Shown here one piece after another: positions 1 to 7,935 of a stretch of 27,455 bases of DNA. How positions within the stretch are numbered: position 1 is the stretch's first letter; the number at the start of each line of letters is the position of its first letter. Origin of the DNA: CAZMUN01 sp964569815 (GTDB lineage Archaea; Iainarchaeota; Iainarchaeia; Iainarchaeales; GCA-2688035). A program made the translations under genes and the position numbers. The notes beneath the pieces were generated by a model. That model made no database searches, was not told where the DNA came from, and was given only the letters and a program-made list of their open reading frames with translations. The DNA is taken from contig CAZMUN010000015.1 of assembly GCA_964569815.1 (NCBI GenBank), positions 1 through 27,455 of the forward strand, written 5' to 3'.

Positions 1-935
1 AGGCTGCCTATCAGCATTGGTGGAATGTATTTCATGCCTTCTTTTTCGGAGCCGGCGCTCATTGCCCCTATTGTGAGCGAGGCAAAAATCGCGGTTGTCG
101 TAAGTGCAAGAACTGAAAAGGTTACAATAAAGGCTTCTGTGATGTTTACTGTTGGCAGGCCCATGAATGGAACCTGGCTCATTGAACTGTATTCTGCCAT
201 TTGTTCCGAGCTTATGCTTATGCTGCTTGTTTGTTCCACGAGAATGCCTACGATTATGCTGCTTATGCCGAAAAGCAGGGGCGCGCCAAGAACTGCTGCG
301 GCAAAAATTAGTATAACGTACATGCTTAGGTTTGCGGAAATTTCGTCCTGCATTGCATTCTCTTCCCTTAAGTCAGAGCTGAGTTGTTCCAAGAGGTCTG
401 CCATTTCGCCTCCGCTTTTCATTCCTTGGACAAGAAGCCAGATGCTTCTCTCCAGAACAGTGCTTTTTATTCTTGTTGGCAGGTCCAAGAGCGCTTCCTC
501 CATTCTTCTCCCTGACATGATTTCCTTGCTTGCTGTTTTGAGTTCCTCGGAGAGAACGCCGAATTCGGGCCTTGAGGACGCAAAAAGGGACCTTTCAGTG
601 GTCAGCCCGGATTTGATGTTGCTTGCAATCAGTTCCAAGACGTCGGGAAGCATTCTTTCAACATGTTTTCCTTCCTTGTCTGCTGTCCTGCTGAGCCAAA
701 AGTATATTCCGCCAACAAAGGCCAGGAATGTTATAAAGAAAGAGACTATTGGGTCCATGCCGAAGAAGATTGAAAGGTTTACTGCCATGGCTATTGCAAT
801 GCCTAACCCGAAGGCCATTACAAAGCCGACAAACCTTTTTTCGCCGACTTGTATGCCCACGTAGCCCATTTCCCGCCTGAATGCTTCCAGTACGCCTTTT
901 GGAATCAATGACGCCATTCTTTGATACAAGCCCAT
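1..935 (-). CDS. GspF/TadC-type pilus assembly membrane protein (3' end outside window)
   Basis: This is an inner-membrane platform protein of the type II secretion/type IV pilus F family, which couples the motor ATPase to pilin assembly. The 311 visible codons give hydrophobic segments at about residues 36-58, 62-81, 204-232 and 267-289. Between the second and third lies a cytoplasmic four-helix T2SSF-like region (about 96-200) with the typical LPDVLELIASNIKSG and LVQGMKSGGEMADLLEQL stretches. The ATG at 935 is preceded by GGGTGA at a good spacing and lies 4 bp after the stop of the upstream gene, so the two are cotranscribed. With its neighbour it forms a TadB/TadC-like pair, whereas archaellum FlaJ carries both halves in one protein. 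The C terminus is cut by the window edge. The family call is firm; the exact subfamily is not. Confidence 0.85.
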   Translation of the reverse strand, partial: MGLYQRMASLIPKGVLEAFRREMGYVGIQVGEKRFVGFVMAFGLGIAIAMAVNLSIFFGMDPIVSFFITFLAFVGGIYFWLSRTADKEGKHVERMLPDVLELIASNIKSGLTTERSLFASSRPEFGVLSEELKTASKEIMSGRRMEEALLDLPTRIKSTVLERSIWLLVQGMKSGGEMADLLEQLSSDLREENAMQDEISANLSMYVILIFAAAVLGAPLLFGISSIIVGILVEQTSSISISSEQMAEYSSMSQVPFMGLPTVNITEAFIVTFSVLALTTTAIFASLTIGAMSAGSEKEGMKYIPPMLIGS

Positions 936-939
936 TCTT

Positions 940-2211
940 TCACCCTATTATGCTTGGTCTCCTGCTTTTAACTATGCCAATGTACATGAACTGCATTACT
1001 GTAACCAGTGCCAGCAGGCCCCAGAAAACCAGTTGCACTGGCTCAAATCTTGTTATTTCAACCTGTTCCTGCCCGAAAAGGTTTTTTCCAAATCCCTTTA
1101 TCTTAAAGCTTTCTCCAAATGCTGCGTTTCCGCTTTGGGTTGTGAACTGCCCTTTTAGGTTTGTTCCGCTTCCATAGACTTCAACGGTTTGCAGCTGCCT
1201 TCCTTCAAGGTTTTCCAGGATAAATGTTCCGCGTTTTCCGTCTATTTCTTTAACCAGAATCCTCAGGTCCTGGTCTGCGTAGTTTTTTTTGCCTTTCAGG
1301 CCCGGGACCCCGAACAGTGCTTCGAGGCCTGAACTGGAAATGTGCCTTCCCTCTGTGTAAACTTCTCCTGGCAGAAAATCTTGGATCATGCCTCCTACAT
1401 CGTTTAAGGTGGGGTTTTTTTCTATTGCTTCTCCAACCATTGGAAAGGTAAACAGTATTATTAGCAGGGTAACCCCTAGGGCAGGCATTATTACGCCTAC
1501 CATCATGTACATCAGGCTTAGGACGCGAAGCTGTGAACCGTATTTGTTTATTGCAATTCTTTGCTCGCGAATCATTGACCTTACGGTTTCCGATAAAACA
1601 GAGCTTATGTCTGCGCCTGCATTCATTCCGTTCACGATTTGCCACAACGATTTCCTGAGATACGGGCTTGGGTTTCTGTCACTCATGTCCTGCAATGCTT
1701 CCTGTTCCGGCATTCCTGTGTTCATGTCGTCTATTGCCTTTCGGAATTCTTTGCTTACTGTTCCATAGGTGCCTCTTGCAATCATTGTCATGCTGTCAAA
1801 CAATGAGACGCCGCTTTTTAGCTGTATCAAAATGGCTCTCAGCCCAAAAACCAGGTTTTTTTCAATGCTTTTGGTTTTTTTTCTCACCAAAAGCTCTGGA
1901 TACATGACCACTTGCACAAACATTAGCAGGCCCATTATTAGGCCAACGGTTATTCCGAGTATTAGGAAGTCTTTTGTGATTTTGCTTAGCAAAAGGCTTA
2001 CCATGCCAAAGAAGAACACGGTGTAAAAGACAACGAGGAAAATCATTATTGCCCCGTATTCGCGTGCGCTTATGCCCATTTCAGCCTGCCTTAAGGTGTA
2101 CTTGAGCTTTGGGAACATTTTTTCTGTTGCCCCGCTGAACCTTACCAGTGGCATTGTTATGACTCGTAGCACTGGAAGAGGCAGGGGTGCAAAGGGAATA
2201 ACTTTTGGCAT
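940..2211 (-). CDS. GspF/TadC-type pilus assembly membrane protein with extra outer domain
   Basis: This is the second F-family platform protein (423 aa). Transmembrane segments are predicted at about residues 52-76, 82-104, 229-257 and 392-414. The cytoplasmic T2SSF domain lies at about 113-228 and includes LRAILIQLKSGVSLFDS and QIVNGMNAGADISSVL. Unlike its neighbour, it has about 133 residues (258-390) between the third and fourth membrane segments. That stretch is Gly- and beta-rich and soluble-looking, and by the usual family topology it would face the outside of the membrane. The ATG at 2211 directly abuts the TGA of the ATPase gene (0 bp between them), so translation is probably coupled. 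It likely sits with the ATPase and the downstream F-family protein at the base of the pilus. Confidence 0.85.
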   Translation of the reverse strand: MPKVIPFAPLPLPVLRVITMPLVRFSGATEKMFPKLKYTLRQAEMGISAREYGAIMIFLVVFYTVFFFGMVSLLLSKITKDFLILGITVGLIMGLLMFVQVVMYPELLVRKKTKSIEKNLVFGLRAILIQLKSGVSLFDSMTMIARGTYGTVSKEFRKAIDDMNTGMPEQEALQDMSDRNPSPYLRKSLWQIVNGMNAGADISSVLSETVRSMIREQRIAINKYGSQLRVLSLMYMMVGVIMPALGVTLLIILFTFPMVGEAIEKNPTLNDVGGMIQDFLPGEVYTEGRHISSSGLEALFGVPGLKGKKNYADQDLRILVKEIDGKRGTFILENLEGRQLQTVEVYGSGTNLKGQFTTQSGNAAFGESFKIKGFGKNLFGQEQVEITRFEPVQLVFWGLLALVTVMQFMYIGIVKSRRPSIIG

Positions 2212-3783
2212 TCAACCACTTTTCTCCTCTTCTTTTTCGGATGACTTCATTGGCTTTACGTTCTTTTCCACGGCCTTCATTATTTCGTCAGGGTCCCTGT
2301 AATATTTTGCTATTATTCTTCCAACGTCTTTTACGTCGCGGAGGTTGTATTTAATCATCCATTCAAGAATCCTTGCTTTTTTCTTGAGTTCTGCGTCTAT
2401 TTCTGAGCGGCTGAAGCCTGTGTGCAATGAAAGCTCGTCCAAAAGCCTTATGCTTTCGCCGTGCGGCACGATTTGGTCGTCGCTGCCCCGCCACCTGAAC
2501 AAAACGTTGGCTTTTATTTCCTCTTTTCCTCCGCGCCTTTCTGGAATGAATTCAGCCAGCTGCAAAATCCTTCTTACGCCGAGCCTTCTGTTTCTGAACA
2601 TGACTACATTTAAGTGCACTGCTTCAAGCATTGTTGGCGGCACGTCAACAGGCGGGTTTGTGAAACGCCTTATGGTTTCGTCTGCGGTGTTTGCGTGGAA
2701 TGTCGTGTAGACGGAGTGGCCTGTGTGCATTGCTTCAAACATTACCTCTGCTTCCTTTTGCCGTCTTATTTCGCCGACAATTATCCGGTCTGGCCTCATT
2801 CTGAGGCTGTTTACAAGGAGGTCAAGCATTGTGACCCCTCCTTTTCCCTCCGGGTTTGGCTCTCTTGTTGTAAGTGGAACCCAGTGCAGGAATGGCGGCA
2901 GTGTCAGCTCCCGGGTGTCCTCTATTGTCAGGATTCTGTGGTTTGGCTGGATAAATGGCGTGCATACGTTTAGGAAGCTTGTTTTTCCGGAGCCGGTTCC
3001 GCCTGAAACAATCATGTTCATTTCGTATTCCATCATCATCCATATCAGGGCCATGACCTCTTTGTTGGCTGTCTTGTTTTTTACAAAGTCGGTCACTGTC
3101 CAGGGTTCTCTTCTAAATTTTCTGATTGTGATGGTGTTTCCTGCGCTTGAAATCGGGAAAAGGGTTGCGTTTGCCCTGTCTCCTGTTACAAGGTGTGCGT
3201 CAAGCAGTGGGTTCAAAATAGTGATTTGTTTTCCTATGCGCCTTGCAATTATGCTTCCATAGTTTTCTATTTCTTCCTCGTTTTTCATTTTCACGTTTGT
3301 GAGAAGCCAACCGTATTTCTTGTGGTATACCCATACTGGTTCCTTGCTGCTGTTTACAACTATTTCTTCAAGGTTTGCGTCTACAAGCAAAAACTCTATT
3401 TTGCCAAGCCCGAGCATTTCGTTCAAAAGTATTGCAATCAGTATTTCCCTGGTTTCGCTTGAGACATCGGGCAATTCGTTTTGAATCATTCTTTCTGCTC
3501 TTTCGCGGAACTTGGTTTTTGTTCTTTCAATAAACTTGGTTCCCATTTGGCGTTCTGTTCTAACGCTTGTCTCGCTTAGAATGCTTGCCCTGAGGTTGTT
3601 TAGCAGGGCGACTGTTCCAGGCCCGTAAGAGGGAAAATTCAAAAAGTAGCGCCTTACAAACGATTTTTCGTCGTCAACTATGTTTACTTCTACTTCGACC
3701 TTGTCTGATTTGACGTTGTAGCTTTCTATTACGTTGGCTTTTTCTATTTCTTCTTTTTTCGGGGGCTGCATGTTGTCTGCCAT
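2212..3783 (-). CDS. Type II/IV secretion ATPase, TadA/GspE family (pilus motor)
   Basis: This is the cytoplasmic hexameric ATPase that powers pilin extraction and assembly (523 aa, usual length for archaeal members). Visible motifs are Walker A GGTGSGKT at 261-268, the Asp box ILTIEDTREL at 284-293, Walker B DRIIVGEIR at 332-340, and the His box TGHSVYTTFHAN at 354-365. The N-terminal domain (about 90-240) carries the family's LNEMLGLGKIEFLL and INPLLDAHL-like region (here ILNPLLDAHLVTGDR). All catalytic elements are intact, so it should be active. The ATG at 3783 follows the stop of the Lys/Glu-rich gene by 7 bp and abuts the downstream F-family gene. It is the only motor ATPase in the window, so it probably serves both upstream minor-pilin cassettes. 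Confidence 0.93.
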   Translation of the reverse strand: MADNMQPPKKEEIEKANVIESYNVKSDKVEVEVNIVDDEKSFVRRYFLNFPSYGPGTVALLNNLRASILSETSVRTERQMGTKFIERTKTKFRERAERMIQNELPDVSSETREILIAILLNEMLGLGKIEFLLVDANLEEIVVNSSKEPVWVYHKKYGWLLTNVKMKNEEEIENYGSIIARRIGKQITILNPLLDAHLVTGDRANATLFPISSAGNTITIRKFRREPWTVTDFVKNKTANKEVMALIWMMMEYEMNMIVSGGTGSGKTSFLNVCTPFIQPNHRILTIEDTRELTLPPFLHWVPLTTREPNPEGKGGVTMLDLLVNSLRMRPDRIIVGEIRRQKEAEVMFEAMHTGHSVYTTFHANTADETIRRFTNPPVDVPPTMLEAVHLNVVMFRNRRLGVRRILQLAEFIPERRGGKEEIKANVLFRWRGSDDQIVPHGESIRLLDELSLHTGFSRSEIDAELKKKARILEWMIKYNLRDVKDVGRIIAKYYRDPDEIMKAVEKNVKPMKSSEKEEEKSG

Positions 3784-3790
3784 ATTTTAG

Positions 3791-6700
3791 TCACTTCTTG
3801 TTTTTCTTCTTTTCTTCCTTTTCCTTCTTTTTTTGCTTTTGTTTCCATTCCAGGTATCCGGGGTAAACGAGTTTTACGGCCCCGATTGGAGGGTAGCTGA
3901 GTTGGATGAGCTTGTTTCTTTCAAGTATTTCTGCGCATTCTTGGACGTCTTTTTTGTCCATGCCGAGCTGTTTGGCTGCCTCGTTCAGGTTTATTATTCC
4001 TTTTAGTTGCACAAGCCTTAAAAGCCTGTCAAAGCTTGTCTCAATTTTTGTTTTTATTATGTCTTTTTCTTTTCCAATAAGCTTTTCGCGTTTTTTTGCT
4101 ATTACTCCTGTGCTTATGTCGAAGCCTGGCGCAGGCTTTATTAGCTCGTCGGCTGCGTTTTCCTTTTTTCTTTCTATAAGGCTTATGAGTTTTTGGAAGT
4201 CTTGAACCAGCCTGTTGCTGTCCAGTGTTTGCACGTGGGCTGCCAGCGCGTTTTCCGGGATTTTGTAGCGTTCGAGGAGCTCTCCAAGCTTTTCCTCTAT
4301 TCTGTCTACCTGTTTTCCGCTTATGTGGCCTGCTGCTTTTTCTCTTATTGCTTTGTCCAAATCTCTGCCTATTTTTCTTTTGGCTTCTTTGTGTTTTGCC
4401 CCTGGAACTATCTTTTCTTTTATTCTGTCAAGTATTTTTTTGCCTTTCCCTTCTTTTTCTCTTTTGCTTATGGTGTTTTCGCGTTTTTCAATCCTTTTTT
4501 CCTTGAGTGCTTCCTCTCTTTCGTCTGCTTCAATTGCTTTTCTCATTCTCTGCATGCCTGGCCTTTCAATGATTCTTTCAATGACTTTTTGCGAGGGCCT
4601 TGTATCTGGAATCTCGTTTTGAATGACACGCTGTGCTTTTTTTGGCTTTCTTCCCCGCCTTGGCTTTCCTTTTTCAACCACCATTCTGGATGCAGGCTCT
4701 GAAGGCGTTGCTGTCGGAGGCGCCCATTGTGGTGGCGCAGGCTGCGGTTGCTGTCTTTGGGCGGGCTTTTGCTGTTCTTGTTTTGGTTCAAGCGGTTTTG
4801 CCGGCGTTGGAGTTGCCTGTTGTGGTGGCTTCTGCTGCGATGGCTGCTGTTGTGGCGGAGGCCAGTAGGCCTGTGGAGGCGGGCTTTGGGTTCTTGAAGA
4901 GGGCACTGCGTTAATCCTGTCGGCTATTTTTTGCAGGGCTTCGGTTGTTTTTTCAGCAAACCGTTTTGATTCCATTGTTTCGGTTTTTCTTTCGGTTTCT
5001 TCTTCTGCAAGCTTTTTTATTGCTTCTGAGGCCTGTTCTTGGAATTTTCCCGAGCCCGGCTTTCTTGCCATTTTTTCAAGGGCTTTCACGGCTTTAGTGC
5101 TAAGTGTTGCGGTAACCGGCTGTTTTGCCATCGGGGTTTTTTCAAAGCCTGGCTTTTCCATGGCCTGCCTTATTTCCAAAGGCAGGCTCTTTTTCCTTTC
5201 CTCTGCCAAGCGCTTTTTTATCTTTAGTTCCGCAAGCTTTGACTGGTATTCGAATAATTTTTCTCGAAACTGGTCAAAGTCCACTTTTCTTTTGTAAAAG
5301 GCCTTTTCCAGGCCTTTGATAAGCCTTTCTTGGGCGCTAATCTGGTCGTCCACTGTCAGGGCCTGCTTCCAGGAAACCCGGCCCATGTCCTGCCTTGTGG
5401 CAACTGCTGCCATTTCGTCTGCCACGCCGCGCATTGCGTCAATCAGTTCAGACATTTCGGTTTTTTTCTTGAATTTTTTTCTTCCCTTTTCAATAGCTTT
5501 TGTTTCAGCCTTGGGCATTTCTACGCCGACTTCTTTGGCTTTTTCCTCCAGGGCCTTTTCCTGGTTTTCTTTTTGCTTTGCAATCCTTTTAAGTGTCTTG
5601 ATTTTTTCATCAAGGGTTTTTACGCGCTCTCTTAAGCCGCGGTCGTCTGACAAAAGCTTCTTTTTCTTTTTCCTTTCTTTTTTTGAAAGCTTTTTATTTT
5701 TCTCTTTTTTTCTGAGGTTGTGGAGTGCGGCTTTTTTTCTTACGCGCCAGCCCACCAGGGCTGCCTTCTTGTGCCTAAGCCTGTCGCCATACCATCCTCT
5801 TGTCTTGTTGGCAAGTTTCTCCATTTTTATATGCCGTTCGATTTCCTCTTTTGGCATTTTCCTTATTTCTGAAACAGGGAATTCTGCGAGTGAGGGCCTT
5901 TTGCTTAAGAATTCAGCCAATGCTTCCCCTTTTTCAGGTTCTGGCTTTTTTTCTTCTTTGCTTGCTTCCTTTTCTTCTTTCTTTTTTCCCTTTTTTTCTT
6001 CTACTGGTTTTTTCTTCTTTGGCTTTTTTTTGCTTTCCTCTTTTGTCTTTTCTTTTTCTTCTTTTTTTCCTTTAACTGCTTCCTTTATTGCCTTCGGCAG
6101 AAAAACTATTTTCTTTCCAATCCCTTTTTTTTGCCCTGGCTTTGGTGTGAGCTCGGCTGTCTTTTCAGCCGGCTTTTCTTCTTTTGCCTCCTTTTTCGTC
6201 TTTTTTTCTTCCGCTTGCTTTTTCTTTTTTTCCGGTGTCTTTTCAGCTTTTGCCTCGGCTGCTTTTTTCTTTTCTTTTTCCTTTGTGGCCTTTGCCTGCT
6301 CTTTGGGTTTTTTAATTTTTGCCTGTTCTTTTGGCAGGAACGGCTTTTTCCATGCCAGTGCTGCTGGCATCTTTTCAGGCTTTTTCAGGGGCTCTTCCGG
6401 CTTTTTTTCTTTGTGCTCTTTTTTTGCTAGCTGTTGCTCTATTTCTTTTGCAGCTTCTTTGACAAGCTCTGCTTGAACCGGAAGCTTTTCTTTTCGTTTT
6501 TCCGGCTCTTCTTGCTTATTCTTTGCGATTTCGGCTTCCAGTTTTCTTTGGTCTTCGATTCGTTTAAAGTATTTTTCAAGGCTTGAGGCATCCATCTTTT
6601 TCAGGGGCTGTTTTTTTGGGGAATCGGCTTTTGCTTCTTTTGCTGTTATGGCTGCCTCGTCTTTGAGGTTTTCTTTTTCTTTTTCGAGCCCGATTTTTTT

Positions 6701-6823
6701 AAGCAGTTCATGTATGCTTTTGTTTAAGTTGAAGCCTTTTCTCTTTTTTTCTTCAGGCTTTTCCTCTATGGAGGCAAGGTATTCCTGCCATGCTATCTCT
6801 TCTTTTGTCGTTTTTTTGGCCAT
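3791..6823 (-). CDS. Long Lys/Glu-rich coiled-coil protein with C-terminal winged-helix-like domain
   Basis: The function is unknown. The 1010-residue product has no signal peptide or membrane segment and should be cytoplasmic. Residues 1-450 are extremely rich in Lys and Glu with heptad-like stretches. A second helical stretch (about 455-640) precedes a Pro/Gln-rich linker (about 645-710). Then come an AT-hook-resembling basic patch (PRRGRKPKKA, 721-730), more charged helix, and a compact globular segment at about 927-985 (RLLRLVQLKGIINLNEAAKQ onward) that looks like a winged helix. It ends in a poly-Lys/Glu tail. It is 7 bp upstream of the motor ATPase, so it may scaffold, dock or regulate the motor; regulation by nucleic-acid binding is an alternative. 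Start: ATG at 6823 after a 95-bp gap with a TATA-like box. Low complexity makes homology searches unreliable. Confidence 0.75.
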   Translation of the reverse strand: MAKKTTKEEIAWQEYLASIEEKPEEKKRKGFNLNKSIHELLKKIGLEKEKENLKDEAAITAKEAKADSPKKQPLKKMDASSLEKYFKRIEDQRKLEAEIAKNKQEEPEKRKEKLPVQAELVKEAAKEIEQQLAKKEHKEKKPEEPLKKPEKMPAALAWKKPFLPKEQAKIKKPKEQAKATKEKEKKKAAEAKAEKTPEKKKKQAEEKKTKKEAKEEKPAEKTAELTPKPGQKKGIGKKIVFLPKAIKEAVKGKKEEKEKTKEESKKKPKKKKPVEEKKGKKKEEKEASKEEKKPEPEKGEALAEFLSKRPSLAEFPVSEIRKMPKEEIERHIKMEKLANKTRGWYGDRLRHKKAALVGWRVRKKAALHNLRKKEKNKKLSKKERKKKKKLLSDDRGLRERVKTLDEKIKTLKRIAKQKENQEKALEEKAKEVGVEMPKAETKAIEKGRKKFKKKTEMSELIDAMRGVADEMAAVATRQDMGRVSWKQALTVDDQISAQERLIKGLEKAFYKRKVDFDQFREKLFEYQSKLAELKIKKRLAEERKKSLPLEIRQAMEKPGFEKTPMAKQPVTATLSTKAVKALEKMARKPGSGKFQEQASEAIKKLAEEETERKTETMESKRFAEKTTEALQKIADRINAVPSSRTQSPPPQAYWPPPQQQPSQQKPPQQATPTPAKPLEPKQEQQKPAQRQQPQPAPPQWAPPTATPSEPASRMVVEKGKPRRGRKPKKAQRVIQNEIPDTRPSQKVIERIIERPGMQRMRKAIEADEREEALKEKRIEKRENTISKREKEGKGKKILDRIKEKIVPGAKHKEAKRKIGRDLDKAIREKAAGHISGKQVDRIEEKLGELLERYKIPENALAAHVQTLDSNRLVQDFQKLISLIERKKENAADELIKPAPGFDISTGVIAKKREKLIGKEKDIIKTKIETSFDRLLRLVQLKGIINLNEAAKQLGMDKKDVQECAEILERNKLIQLSYPPIGAVKLVYPGYLEWKQKQKKKEKEEKKKNKK

Positions 6824-6918
6824 TTTTCTGCAACTCTCTGCCGTTGGCTGGTACAGCGGGCTAAACCCAATCTATTAAGTATTCATGTAATTTAAATGTT
6901 GCTAAAAGGGAAAGAGGC
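6824..6918 (-). promoter_or_regulatory. Intergenic region with possible internal promoter for the motor genes
   Basis: This is the only sizeable gap inside the minus-strand gene run. Read on the minus strand, ATTTAAATTA (6888-6897) resembles an archaeal TATA box. It would place a transcript start near 6865-6870, giving about 45 nt of leader before the ATG at 6823. Just after the upstream stop there is a pyrimidine run (CTCTTTCCCTTTT, 6904-6916) that could act as a weak T-tract terminator. Together these could let the motor genes be transcribed apart from the pilin cassettes. This is read from sequence only. Confidence 0.35.
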
Positions 6919-7935
6919 CTAATTGCTGCAGCCTGCTTGGTCGGTTGCCCGGCATATGCCAAATGCAGGCTTTTCAACCGAAAATTCAAACGCGTTTGGA
7001 TCTAGGACAACTTCGTCCACGTTTTCCTCAAAGCTTGCCTTAATTCTTAACATGGAGTCATCTACTGCTTGCGTGGGGTTTTTTGATATTGCTGTTGAAA
7101 AAAAGTCTTCCTGGCTTGGGTTGTATTCGACCCTTATTTCTACTTGTGCCCTTAATTCCATTTCAATGCTGCTTTCGCTGCCCAGCTTGGCTTCTGTTTC
7201 CCACACGCCGTTTGAAAACCCCAGTGTGTCGCAGTCTGGTTCGCAGTTTTCCCATATCACTGTAACTCTTGCGTCCGGCCCTGTTGTTCCACCATCAGAA
7301 AAGTCGCCTGTTGTTGTTGGTGCTTTCCTAAGCTCTGGAATTCGGATTTCCACTTCGTAGCTTTCAACATCGTTCAAAGAAAAGTCTTTTTTGCAGTTGT
7401 CTCCTGCTGCTGTGCCTTTTCTGAAGAAAGCCCCTTCTTCAGTCCAAGGGGTTGGCTCAGGGTCTTTTTCCGCGTAAAAGAACATGCATTGTGGTTCAAG
7501 CTTGTATTCTATTGTCGGGTATTCTTCTGTGCCAAACCATGTAAGGTCTTTTAGCGTGCTTTGCACTGTTATCTCCGCGCCTTGGCCTCCTTTTTGTTCT
7601 GAGAAAATTGCAAAGAGGTTTAGGGCGTTGTAGGCGGTTTCAAAGTGTTTTTCATCCAAGGGCAGGCTTTGGTCTATTTCAAACCAGTCTGCTCCTGCGT
7701 TGAACCTTTTGAATGGCGTGAACCTGCCGTAGGATTTGCTTGCAAGGCCTTCCTTTGCAACTATGATTTGCTGCCTTATGTTGTTGAACTGGTTGTTTGT
7801 TTCTTCAAAAGCGGTTTTGTTTATCGTGTTGCGTTGCTGTCTTATTTCGGTCTGGCTTATTGAAATGCTTAATGCAAGGACTGCGCTTACCATCAGAAAG
7901 GCCATGAACGTGAAAAAAATCCCTTTTTCTTTCAT
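6919..7935 (-). CDS. Cassette A, gene 5: prepilin-like minor subunit without Glu5
   Basis: The 338-aa product begins MKEKGIFFTFMAFLMVSAVL: a short basic head, KG, then a hydrophobic helix of about 18 residues, as in a prepilin, but with no acidic residue at +5 or +6. The rest is a secreted beta-rich domain with several Cys (for example NCEPDC near 235 and GIC/GC at the C terminus). It is homologous to the gene at 14953-16005, sharing KRG/KG-(I/A)F(F/I)TFM-FL and the following SQTEIRQ/KRTDFRQ and PLRE/PLDE regions. The start was set at the ATG at 7935 because it overlaps the upstream TGA by one base (TGATG) and has GGTGGAAG just before it; a longer reading would run 90 bp into the giant gene. 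Lack of Glu5 recalls GspK-type tip pseudopilins, which is an analogy only. Confidence 0.8.
   Translation of the reverse strand: MKEKGIFFTFMAFLMVSAVLALSISISQTEIRQQRNTINKTAFEETNNQFNNIRQQIIVAKEGLASKSYGRFTPFKRFNAGADWFEIDQSLPLDEKHFETAYNALNLFAIFSEQKGGQGAEITVQSTLKDLTWFGTEEYPTIEYKLEPQCMFFYAEKDPEPTPWTEEGAFFRKGTAAGDNCKKDFSLNDVESYEVEIRIPELRKAPTTTGDFSDGGTTGPDARVTVIWENCEPDCDTLGFSNGVWETEAKLGSESSIEMELRAQVEIRVEYNPSQEDFFSTAISKNPTQAVDDSMLRIKASFEENVDEVVLDPNAFEFSVEKPAFGICRATDQAGCSN

Noticed and set aside
25..864. Plus-strand open frame of 279 codons at the left edge
   Set aside because: The opposite strand encodes a clear GspF/TadC protein with its four membrane segments and a ribosome binding site. The plus frame has no family features.
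5316..6476. Long plus-strand open frame (386 codons) rich in Phe, Leu and Ser
   Set aside because: It is the antisense of the Lys/Glu-rich gene. Antisense of AAR/GAR codons gives TTY/CTY/YTT with no stops, so its openness and Phe/Leu richness are by-products.
5900..6500. Repetitive Lys/Glu codons as a tandem DNA repeat
   Set aside because: No fixed repeat period is visible. It is compositional low complexity of the protein.
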